A DNA stretch of 6,303 nt from Rhizobiaceae bacterium (GTDB taxonomy: Bacteria > Pseudomonadota > Alphaproteobacteria > Rhizobiales > Rhizobiaceae), in assembly GCA_014380965.1 (NCBI GenBank), contig JACMIV010000259.1:1-6303 (forward strand), in the 5' to 3' direction. The position numbers were made by a program, and so were the translations under genes. Within the stretch, counting starts at the first letter, position 1. Every line of letters begins with the position of its first letter. The notes under the pieces were generated by a model. That model ran no database searches. It had not been told where the DNA came from and worked only from the letters and a program-made list of their open reading frames with translations. This document shows, piece after piece, positions 1 through 5,218 of this stretch.

Positions 1-903
1 CGCGTTGACCATGGCAACGGTGACTTTCGCCAGTTCGCGCGTGTCCTTGAAGATGGACGAATATTGCTCGCCAGCCAGCATCGACTTGACCGACGGCACT
101 TCCGCGTCCTGGCCGGTCACGATCGGCATCTTCACATTGCCCGAGCCGTACCCCACGCCCTTGAGCGATGACAGAATACCGATGGACAGGCCGTCATAGG
201 GCGCAAGCACGCCATGCAATTTCTTGTCCGTATAGTTGGCCGACAGGATGTTGTCCATTCGGGCCTGCGCGGTCGCCGGATCCCAGCGGAGCGTGCCGAC
301 CTTGTCCATGCCGGTCTGGCCGGACTGGACGACCAGCTTGCCCGAGTCGATGTGGGGCTGGAGGACGCTCATCGCGCCGTCGTAGAAGAAGAAGGCGTTG
401 TTGTCGTCGGGCGAGCCGCCAAAGAGCTCGATGTTGAACGGCCCGGCCGCATCGGGAAGGCCAAGGGCCTTTTCGAGCGACTGCGCCTGCAGAACGCCGA
501 CCTGGAAATTGTCGAAGGTCGCGTAATAGTCGACGTTCGGCGAGTTCTTGATCAGGCGGTCGTAGGCGATGACCTTGATGCCGCCGTCGGCTGCCTGCTG
601 GAGGACGTCGGTCAGCGTCGTGCCGTCGATCGAGGCGATCACGAGGACCTTGGCGCCCTTGACGACCATGTTCTCGATCTGGCTGAGCTGGGTCGGAATG
701 TCGTCTTCGGCATACTGGAGATCGGCGGTGTAGCCCTTGGCCTCGAGCGCCTTGACCATGTTGTCGCCATCGGCGATCCAACGTGCGGAGGACTTGGTCG
801 GCATGGCGACGCCGACGACGCCCTTGTCCTGCGCGAAAGCGGAGGACGACAGGGCGGCGATGCCGAAGACGGCGCCGGCCAGAAGCAGTTTCAACGTTTT
901 CAT
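1..903 (-). CDS. chvE: ChvE-type periplasmic sugar-binding protein of an ABC transporter (C-terminus off window)
   Basis: Substrate-binding component of a sugar ABC importer, acting in the periplasm. Residues 1-24 form a Sec signal peptide: basic MKTLK, a hydrophobic core, and a likely cut after SAFA before QDKG. The mature part has the periplasmic binding protein type 1 fold and is very close to my memory of Agrobacterium ChvE. Shared stretches are MPTKSSARW (34-42), SQIENMV (74-80), AYDRLI (113-118), [20 protein letters not shown] (161-180), [13 protein letters not shown] (206-218) and [12 protein letters not shown] (263-274). ChvE proteins are about 350 residues, so roughly 50 are missing at the left edge. 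The ATG at 903-901 is preceded by GGGAGG (rc of 910-915) with 6 nt spacing. In agrobacteria chvE is followed by gguA/gguB (ATPase and permease), which would lie off-window. ChvE binds D-galactose, L-arabinose, glucose and other aldoses, which fits the divergent galactose genes. The family is certain; the exact ligand is inferred. Confidence 0.9.
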   Translation of the reverse strand, partial: MKTLKLLLAGAVFGIAALSSSAFAQDKGVVGVAMPTKSSARWIADGDNMVKALEAKGYTADLQYAEDDIPTQLSQIENMVVKGAKVLVIASIDGTTLTDVLQQAADGGIKVIAYDRLIKNSPNVDYYATFDNFQVGVLQAQSLEKALGLPDAAGPFNIELFGGSPDDNNAFFFYDGAMSVLQPHIDSGKLVVQSGQTGMDKVGTLRWDPATAQARMDNILSANYTDKKLHGVLAPYDGLSIGILSSLKGVGYGSGNVKMPIVTGQDAEVPSVKSMLAGEQYSSIFKDTRELAKVTVAMVNA

Positions 904-1001
904 GATAATCCTCCCGATGATTTCGATATGACGGCCGAAGCGGGTCACCTCTCCCTCGCCACGCCATATCGGCCGCGGCGGAGGAGAGATGACCGGCCAA
1001 G

Positions 1002-1076
1002 GCGCGGTGCGCTCCCGAGCACCTCGCGCTTCCCTACCCCTCCCGGTCGGCACAGCCTGTCGCGTATCGCGACGGC
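1002..1076 (-). other. Two hairpin-forming repeats in the leader of the sugar-binding protein gene
   Basis: A perfect inverted repeat GTCGCG-TAT-CGCGAC lies at 1059-1073. It can be extended by GCC (1055-1057) pairing with GGC (1074-1076) around one bulged base. A second stem pairs GCGCGGTGC (about 1002-1010) with GCACCTCGCGC (1019-1029) around an 8-nt loop with a 2-nt bulge. If transcription starts near 1150, both stems fall within the untranslated leader. Neither is followed by a T-run on the minus strand, so they do not look like intrinsic terminators. Nothing else recognisable is visible between the ribosome-binding site near 915 and 1130. Confidence 0.3.
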
Positions 1077-1153
1077 AGCGTGACCCTTCGGCTCGTTGAA
1101 GGCTTCCGCAACCTGATTTCCTTCCGATAGAGTGTCAAGGGGGCTTTCGCGCT

Positions 1154-1165
1154 ATCATCATATCA
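1154..1165 (-). promoter_or_regulatory. Putative GntR/FadR operator copy 1
   Basis: The plus strand reads ATCATCATATCA; the reverse strand is TGATATGATGAT. It matches the motif at 1217-1228 in inverted orientation at 11 of 12 positions, and it covers the candidate -10 of the sugar-binding protein promoter. FadR-subfamily regulators typically bind short, imperfectly symmetrical AT-rich sites between divergent genes, so the adjacent regulator is the natural candidate to bind here. No binding site for this protein is known to me; the assignment is inference from position and repetition. Confidence 0.4.
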
Positions 1166-1186
1166 AACGGTTCAAAATTATCTCAA
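1157..1186 (-). promoter_or_regulatory. Candidate sigma-70 promoter for the sugar-binding protein gene
   Basis: On the minus strand, -35 TTGAGA (rc of 1181-1186) and -10 TATGAT (rc of 1157-1162) are separated by 18 bp. Each hexamer matches the consensus at 5 of 6 positions. Transcription would begin near 1150 and give a leader of about 245 nt before the ATG at 903. The -10 lies inside one copy of the putative operator (1154-1165), which suggests repression by the neighbouring GntR regulator. A second, perfect TTGACA -35 is present on the same strand (rc of 1133-1138), but it has no good -10 at 16-18 bp. Confidence 0.45.
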
Positions 1187-1191
1187 GATGG

Positions 1192-1220
1192 TTGCCATCG
1201 ACCTTTACGTCGGCAATGAT
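1192..1220 (+). promoter_or_regulatory. Candidate promoter for the regulator and catabolic operon
   Basis: -35 TTGCCA (1192-1197, 5 of 6) and -10 AATGAT (1215-1220, 4 of 6) are separated by 17 bp. The predicted start near 1227 gives a leader of about 58 nt to the TTG at 1285. The -10 overlaps the second operator-like motif. This promoter is weaker than the one facing left, and other AT-rich hexamers (for example TTATCT at 1178-1183) could serve instead. Confidence 0.35.
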
Positions 1221-1228
1221 ACGATGAT
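1217..1228 (+). promoter_or_regulatory. Putative GntR/FadR operator copy 2
   Basis: TGATACGATGAT, the inverted counterpart of copy 1, differs at one position in the 12-bp core. With flanks it forms the imperfect palindrome AATGATACGATGATT (1215-1229, 5 of 7 base pairs symmetrical). It overlaps the candidate -10 of the plus-strand promoter. The centres of the two copies are 63 bp apart, close to six helical turns. That spacing would place both on the same face of the DNA and could allow looping or cooperative binding. This is inference from sequence only. Confidence 0.4.
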
Positions 1229-1270
1229 TGGGAGATGGCGGTGACTGAGGCGTACGGCACGGGCGCTGCA

Positions 1271-1287
1271 GGGGAGGAACAGTCTTG
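1271..1287 (+). promoter_or_regulatory. Ribosome-binding site that decides a TTG start for the GntR regulator
   Basis: The purine-rich GGGGAGGAAC at 1271-1280 contains GGAGG (1273-1277) 7 nt before the TTG at 1285. The in-frame stop at 1246-1248 rules out an upstream start, since no ATG, GTG or TTG lies between it and 1285. The only nearby ATG, at 1321, has no comparable Shine-Dalgarno sequence and would leave almost nothing ahead of the winged-helix domain. Confidence 0.7.
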
Positions 1288-2058
1288 GCACGGGACGCGG
1301 GCGGCAAGTCCAGCCGGACGATGACGGTCGCCGCAGAACTCGGCTGCAAGATCGCGTCCGGCGCTCTTGCCGCTGGAACGATCCTGCCCACGGAAGCCGA
1401 GATGCAGCAGCAATATGGCGTATCGCGGACGGTGGTGCGGGAGGCCGTGCGCCACCTCGCCGCCAAGGGGCTGGTCGCCGTGGGGCCGAAGGTCGGAACG
1501 CGGGTCCGTGCGACGAACGACTGGAACGTCCTCGACGCGGACGTGATGCGCTGGCACCTCGTGGCGCCGAGCCGCAGGCCTTTCGTGGAGGCGCTTTACG
1601 AGATGCGGCTGATCAACGAGCCGAACGCGGCACGGCTCGCTGCCACCCGGATCACGCCCGAGCAGCTCGTGCGGCTCGGCGAAGCGCTCGGCGGCATGCG
1701 CGATCATCCGCGCGGCTCGCGGGAGTTGATCGTTGCGGACCTCGCCTTCCACCGGATCGTGTTGGAGGCGACGGGCAACCCGATCCTCAGATCTCTCGGC
1801 ACCATGATCGAGCGCAGCCTGTCGATCTCCTTCTCTCTGTCCTGGCGGCAGAATCCGCAGGAGGAGACGGTGCGCCAGCACGCCCGGGTCCACGATGCGA
1901 TCAAGCGCGGCGATGGCGAGGCGGCCTCGCTGTTCATGCGGCGCCTCATCGAAAGCGCGTTCGACGACGTCATCAACGCGCTCTATTCCGAAGAGGTCGG
2001 CCGGGCGATCGACGGGATGAGGGACGGGGACGAGACATCCGTCGCGCAGGGATTTTAG
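1285..2058 (+). CDS. GntR-family transcriptional regulator, FadR subfamily (FCD domain)
   Basis: DNA-binding regulator of 257 residues, the usual length for the FadR subfamily. The N-terminal winged helix-turn-helix spans about 12-76. The typical GntR signature is visible: IASGALAAGTILPTEAEM (23-40), then YGVSRTVVREAVRHLAAKGLV (54-74), where SRTVVREA is the recognition helix. The all-helical FCD effector domain spans about 98-230. Metal-binding FCD proteins carry Asp and His four residues apart, then two His 22 residues apart. Here Asp152, His156 and His199 are present, but the last position is Leu221. It is transcribed divergently from the sugar-binding protein gene and heads the sugar catabolism genes. 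That context suggests it senses a sugar acid or keto-deoxy intermediate and represses both directions. In Agrobacterium chvE is controlled by the LysR-type GbpR, so the regulator class differs here. The specific effector is unknown. Confidence 0.93.
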   Translation: MARDAGGKSSRTMTVAAELGCKIASGALAAGTILPTEAEMQQQYGVSRTVVREAVRHLAAKGLVAVGPKVGTRVRATNDWNVLDADVMRWHLVAPSRRPFVEALYEMRLINEPNAARLAATRITPEQLVRLGEALGGMRDHPRGSRELIVADLAFHRIVLEATGNPILRSLGTMIERSLSISFSLSWRQNPQEETVRQHARVHDAIKRGDGEAASLFMRRLIESAFDDVINALYSEEVGRAIDGMRDGDETSVAQGF

Positions 2059-2062
2059 GACG

Positions 2063-2140
2063 ATGAGAATGGGTGCAATGGGCATAGCGGCGACGGGACG
2101 GGACGGCTCGGGCGATCGGTTCGAAGGAGCTGTGGGATGA
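2063..2140 (+). other. Possible short upstream ORF coupled to the dehydrogenase start
   Basis: A 25-codon frame begins at ATG 2063, or 23 codons from ATG 2069, which sits 8 nt after AGGA at 2057-2060. It runs across the gap after the regulator and ends with a TGA (2138-2140) that overlaps the ATG of the dehydrogenase as ATGA. The peptide from the second start begins MGAMGIAATGRDG and has no recognisable feature. It could promote translational coupling, or it could be chance in GC-rich DNA. No function is claimed. Confidence 0.15.
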
Positions 2141-3063
2141 GCGACCTTCGCATTGCCATTGCCGGCGTCGGCAAGATCGCACGTGATCAGCACATCCCCT
2201 CGCTCGCCCGCGTCGAGGGCGTTGGGCTGGTCGCCGCCTGCAGCAGGAACGCCACCGTCAAGGGCATCGCCAACTTTCCGACCATCGAAGCCATGCTCGA
2301 CGGCATGCCGGAGATCGACGCCGTTGCACTTTGCACGCCGCCGGGAGTGCGCCATGCCTATGCGGCCGCGGCGCTTCGGGCTGGCAAACATGTGCTGCTG
2401 GAGAAGCCGCCGGGCGCGACGCTGTCGGAGATCGAGCCGCTGGCCGCGTTCGCGGCCGAGAAAGGCCTGACGCTGTTTGCGACCTGGCATTCGCGCTTCG
2501 CTCCAGCGGTCGACGCAGCGCGACGCTTTCTGGCGGACGCCGTCATCGGCAAGGTCGAGGTCGAGTGGAAGGAGGACGTGCGCCACTGGCACCCCGGACA
2601 GGCTTGGATCTGGGAGCCGGGCGGCCTCGGCGTCTTCGATCCCGGGATCAATGCCCTGTCGATCGTCACCGCCATACTGCCGCAGCCGATCTTCCTGACG
2701 GGCTCGACGCTCGAATTTCCGGGGAACCGCGCGCAGCCGATCGCAGCGACGCTTGCCTTCGCGGATGGCAGAGGGCTGGAGGTTTCGGCCGTCTTCGACT
2801 GGCGCCAGACCGGGCCGCAGACCTGGGACATCCGGGCCGATACGGACAAGGGCCGAATTGTCCTCTCCTCCGGCGGAAGCGTTCTCACCATTGACGGAAC
2901 CGTCGTTTCGAATGCGCCGGAAGCGGAGTATGACGGCATCTACAAGCATTTCGCCCGGCTGGTCGCGGAGGGGCGCTCAGAGGTCGACGTCTCGCCGCTT
3001 CGGCACGTGGCCGACGCCTTCCTGCTCGGACGACGCGTGGAGGTCGAAGCTTTCCACGACTGA
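2137..3063 (+). CDS. Gfo/Idh/MocA-family D-galactose / L-arabinose 1-dehydrogenase
   Basis: Cytoplasmic NAD(P)-dependent dehydrogenase of 308 residues that oxidises an aldose at C1 to its lactone, the first step of non-phosphorylative galactose or arabinose breakdown. The N-terminal Rossmann fold has the dinucleotide loop GVGKIARDQH (10-19). The family's EKPPG motif (89-93) holds the conserved Lys90, and GVFDPGIN (165-172) supplies Asp168 and Asn172 in the substrate region. The stretches FATWHSR (114-120), WKEDVRHWHPGQAWIWEPGGLGVFDPGINALS (144-175) and ADAFLLGRRV (292-301) closely match my memory of the Azospirillum brasilense L-arabinose 1-dehydrogenase; related rhizobial enzymes act on D-galactose. 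GAAGGAG (2123-2129) precedes the ATG by 7 nt. It lies 78 bp after the regulator and 54 bp before the dehydratase, which suggests one operon. DgoK and DgoA downstream favour D-galactose as the main substrate, but sequence alone does not separate it from L-arabinose. Confidence 0.88.
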   Translation: MSDLRIAIAGVGKIARDQHIPSLARVEGVGLVAACSRNATVKGIANFPTIEAMLDGMPEIDAVALCTPPGVRHAYAAAALRAGKHVLLEKPPGATLSEIEPLAAFAAEKGLTLFATWHSRFAPAVDAARRFLADAVIGKVEVEWKEDVRHWHPGQAWIWEPGGLGVFDPGINALSIVTAILPQPIFLTGSTLEFPGNRAQPIAATLAFADGRGLEVSAVFDWRQTGPQTWDIRADTDKGRIVLSSGGSVLTIDGTVVSNAPEAEYDGIYKHFARLVAEGRSEVDVSPLRHVADAFLLGRRVEVEAFHD

Positions 3064-3117
3064 CGTGACCGACTATCGAATTCGAAATTTATCATTCCAA
3101 CAAGAAGTTGAAACGCC
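3064..3117 (+). other. Short AT-rich gap with a 10-bp palindrome before the dehydratase
   Basis: This 54-bp spacer is clearly more AT-rich than the flanking genes. It holds the perfect palindrome TCGAATTCGA (3076-3085) and a small inverted repeat, CAAC-AAGAA-GTTG (3098-3110), whose loop includes most of the only Shine-Dalgarno-like sequence, AAGAAG (3102-3107), 10 nt before the ATG. It may carry an internal promoter or modulate translation. No clear -35/-10 pair is visible and neither possibility is established. Confidence 0.25.
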
Positions 3118-4926
3118 ATGCTGAAAAAGAACGAGAACGCCGCCCCGACGAAGCTCCGCTCCCGATCCTGGTTCGACAATCCGTCGAATCCTGACATGAC
3201 CGCGCTCTATCTCGAGCGCTACCTCAACTTCGGGCTCAGTCTCGAGGAGTTGCAGTCGGGCATGCCCATCATCGGTATCGCGCAGACGGGTTCGGACCTC
3301 TCGCCCTGCAACCGCCATCACCTAGAGCTCGCCAATCGCGTGCGGGACGGCATCCGCGAGCAGGGCGGCATCCCGCTTGAGTTTCCGGTGCATCCGATCC
3401 AGGAGACCGGCAAGCGGCCGACCGCGGGCCTCGACCGCAACCTCGCCTATCTCGCGCTCGTCGAAGTGCTCTACGGCTACCCTCTCGACGGCGTCGTCCT
3501 CACCATCGGCTGCGACAAGACCACGCCCGCCTGCCTGATGGCGGCAGCGACCGTCAACATCCCCGCGATCGCGCTCTCCGTCGGGCCGATGCTGAACGGC
3601 TGGTTCCGCGGCGAGCGGACGGGCTCGGGCACGATCGTCTGGAAGGCGCGCGAGCTGATGGCCAAGGGCGAGATCGACTATCAGGGCTTCATCAAGCTCG
3701 TCGCCTCCTCCGCCCCCTCGACCGGCTACTGCAACACGATGGGCACCGCGACGACGATGAACTCGCTCGCCGAGGCGCTCGGCATGCAGCTTCCGGGCTC
3801 GGCGGCGATCCCCGCGCCCTACCGCGACCGACAGGAAATCTCATATCTCACGGGCAAGCGTATCGTCGAAATGGTGCACGAGGATCTGAAGCCCTCCGAC
3901 ATCCTGACGCGCGAAGCCTTCGAGAACGCGATCCGCGTGAACTCGGCGATCGGCGGCTCGACCAACGCGCCGATCCACCTCAACGCGCTCGCCCGCCATG
4001 TCGGCGTGGAGCTTTCGATCGACGACTGGCAGACATACGGCGAGGAAATCCCGCTCCTCGTCAACCTGCAGCCGGCCGGCGAATATCTCGGCGAGGATTA
4101 CTATCATGCCGGCGGTGTCCCCGCCGTCGTCAACCAGCTCATGACGGCCGGCCTCATCCACGAGGACGCGCCGACGGTGAACGGCAAGTCGATCGGCGAC
4201 AACTGCCGCGGCGCGCGGATCGAGGACGAGAAGGTCATCCGCACCTTCGCCAACCCGCTGAAGACGCACGCCGGCTTCCGCGTGCTGCGGGGCAATCTCT
4301 TCGATTCCGCGATCATGAAGCTGTCGGTGATCTCGCCGGAGTTCCGCGAGCGGTACCTTGCCAACAAAGCCGATCCCGATGCCTTCGAGGGGCGCGCAAT
4401 CGTGTTCGACGGGCCCGAGGACTACCATCACCGGATCGACGATCCGGCGCTCGGCATCGACGAGCATTCGGTCCTCTTCATGCGCGGCGCAGGGCCGATC
4501 GGCTATCCCGGGGCGGCGGAGGTCGTGAACATGCGCGCGCCGACCTACCTCCTCGAAAAGGGCATCTCGTCGCTCGCCTGCATCGGCGACGGACGCCAGT
4601 CCGGCACCTCCGGCTCGCCGTCGATCCTCAACGCCTCGCCGGAAGCGGCGGCCGGCGGAGGGCTCGCGTTGCTCAAGACCGGCGACCGGGTGCGCATCGA
4701 CATCGGCAAGGGCACCGCGGACATCCTCATTTCCGTGGAGGAGCTCGAGGAGCGGCGGGCGGCGCTCGCGGCCGACGGCGGCTATCAGTACCCCGCCCAC
4801 CAGACGCCGTGGCAGGAACTGCAACGCGCCTTCGTCGGGCAGCTTTCGACCGGCGCTGTGCTGGAGCCCGCCATCGCCTACCAGCGCATCGCTCAGACGA
4901 TGGGCCTGCCGCGCGACAATCACTGA
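3118..4926 (+). CDS. IlvD/Edd-family sugar-acid dehydratase (galactonate/arabinonate/xylonate type)
   Basis: Cytoplasmic Fe-S dehydratase of 602 residues that removes water from a sugar acid to give a 2-keto-3-deoxy acid. Three cysteines in the family's cluster motifs are present: Cys64 in SDLSPCN, Cys132 in [10 protein letters not shown] (with metal-binding Asp133 and Lys134) and Cys205 in [13 protein letters not shown]. The C-terminal domain has [20 protein letters not shown] (490-509), where Ser495 of SGT matches the catalytic serine described for this family. [16 protein letters not shown] (279-294) and [14 protein letters not shown] (459-472) are further hallmarks. The N-terminus ([10 protein letters not shown] and [14 protein letters not shown]) and C-terminus closely resemble Caulobacter D-xylonate dehydratase XylD, and less closely the Rhizobium L-arabinonate dehydratase. 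Between a sugar dehydrogenase and DgoK/DgoA it most plausibly acts as the D-galactonate dehydratase, replacing enolase-type DgoD; activity on L-arabinonate, D-xylonate or D-fuconate is quite possible. The ATG at 3118 has a weak AAGAAG ribosome-binding site. Confidence 0.9.
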   Translation: MLKKNENAAPTKLRSRSWFDNPSNPDMTALYLERYLNFGLSLEELQSGMPIIGIAQTGSDLSPCNRHHLELANRVRDGIREQGGIPLEFPVHPIQETGKRPTAGLDRNLAYLALVEVLYGYPLDGVVLTIGCDKTTPACLMAAATVNIPAIALSVGPMLNGWFRGERTGSGTIVWKARELMAKGEIDYQGFIKLVASSAPSTGYCNTMGTATTMNSLAEALGMQLPGSAAIPAPYRDRQEISYLTGKRIVEMVHEDLKPSDILTREAFENAIRVNSAIGGSTNAPIHLNALARHVGVELSIDDWQTYGEEIPLLVNLQPAGEYLGEDYYHAGGVPAVVNQLMTAGLIHEDAPTVNGKSIGDNCRGARIEDEKVIRTFANPLKTHAGFRVLRGNLFDSAIMKLSVISPEFRERYLANKADPDAFEGRAIVFDGPEDYHHRIDDPALGIDEHSVLFMRGAGPIGYPGAAEVVNMRAPTYLLEKGISSLACIGDGRQSGTSGSPSILNASPEAAAGGGLALLKTGDRVRIDIGKGTADILISVEELEERRAALAADGGYQYPAHQTPWQELQRAFVGQLSTGAVLEPAIAYQRIAQTMGLPRDNH

Positions 4927-5000
4927 ATCGGATTGGCCTGAGATGCCGCGGAGTTCTGCACTGAGGGCAGACGGATCCAACGACTGCCCACTTGCCAGCT

Positions 5001-5050
5001 TCGTCATCCCGGCCTGCAGCCGGGATCCATTCCTCTCCGCGGAATGACGA
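5001..5050. repeat. Left repeat unit with three-stem fold
   Basis: This 50-bp unit is self-complementary as a three-way structure. The outer stem is TCGTCAT (5001-5007) with ATGACGA (5044-5050). The first hairpin is CCCGGC-CTGCA-GCCGGG (5008-5024). The second hairpin pairs ATTCC (5029-5033) with GGAAT (5041-5045) and shares two bases with the outer stem. The left arm of the composite repeat is contained in this unit. Confidence 0.65.
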
Positions 5051-5109
5051 CAGGATCGGTGCCTGCTTGGAGGTTGTTCTGTCGTCGTTTGCGGCCTTGG
5101 AGGCGATTT

Positions 5110-5141
5110 GGAATGGATCCCGGATCAAGTCCGGGATGACG
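5110..5141. repeat. Right repeat unit, half-length
   Basis: Inverted copy of the first 32 bases of the left unit. It has its own hairpin, CCCGGA-TCAAG-TCCGGG (5119-5135), where stem and loop changes are compensated relative to the left copy: the stem pair C-G is replaced by A-T. It lacks the second hairpin and closing stem of the left unit, so it is a partial copy. Compensated change in the stem is what one expects if the fold is maintained. Confidence 0.65.
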
Positions 5142-5218
5142 AGCGCCGAGGAAGACGCCTTCTTCCGTGGTGCGCCTCACCGCCCGGCCGGACGACCTTC
5201 GACAGGAAAGCCACTAGC

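Larger units (their letters stand above)
5001..5141. repeat. Nested composite palindromic repeat (REP/BIME-like) between dehydratase and dgoK
   Basis: Two 32-bp arms in inverted orientation, 5002-5033 and 5110-5141, match at 28 of 32 positions; the four differences cluster in the central loop segment. Each arm begins (or ends, on the other strand) with CGTCATCCCGG and contains its own hairpin. Inside the arms lies a second, perfect 8-bp inverted repeat, GACGACAG (5046-5053) with CTGTCGTC (5079-5086). The whole can fold as a long interrupted stem. CGTCATCCCGG palindromes of this kind are, to my knowledge, dispersed in many alphaproteobacterial genomes between genes. In an operon such a structure could stabilise or attenuate the transcript, lowering kinase and aldolase expression relative to the upstream genes. 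That effect is inference. Confidence 0.75.
4927..5218. other. Intergenic region carrying palindromic repeats, no gene seen
   Basis: This 292-bp gap interrupts an otherwise tightly packed operon. Its first part has a 6-bp inverted repeat, GGGCAG (4965-4970) with CTGCCC (4984-4989) around a 13-nt loop, not followed by a T-run. From about 5001 to 5141 it is occupied by the palindromic repeat described separately. The last 75 bp contain the AGGAAAG ribosome-binding site of dgoK (5204-5210). No convincing coding frame or RNA gene was seen; an in-frame extension of dgoK back to a TTG at 5108 runs through the repeat and is not credible. Confidence 0.6.

Noticed and set aside
194..1083. Two open frames of 268 codons (minus) and 289 codons (plus) across the binding-protein gene and its upstream region
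   Set aside because: Both are out of frame with the ChvE-like protein that runs in the third minus-strand frame with a signal peptide and ribosome-binding site; neither has a recognisable motif.
1133..1138. Perfect TTGACA -35 on the minus strand as the main promoter of the binding-protein gene
   Set aside because: No acceptable -10 is found 16-18 bp downstream (the sequence there reads CAGGTT); the TTGAGA/TATGAT pair is better on both boxes, though this one is not excluded in an alphaproteobacterium.
1183..2949. Long open frame of 588 codons on the minus strand across the regulator and dehydrogenase genes
   Set aside because: It is antisense to two genes with clear family motifs, is rich in Arg, Ala and Asp as expected of shadow frames in GC-rich DNA, and shows no recognisable domain.
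4965..4989. Intrinsic terminator after the dehydratase gene
   Set aside because: There is a 6-bp stem (GGGCAG/CTGCCC), but the loop is long at 13 nt and no T-run follows.
3841..5007. Open frame of 388 codons on the minus strand under the dehydratase gene
   Set aside because: Antisense to the conserved IlvD/Edd gene, low-complexity composition, no family motif; a GC-driven shadow.
5108..5218. N-terminal extension of DgoK from TTG 5108
   Set aside because: The added 37 residues are encoded by the palindromic repeat and precede the conserved first motif of the family; ATG 5219 has a proper ribosome-binding site.
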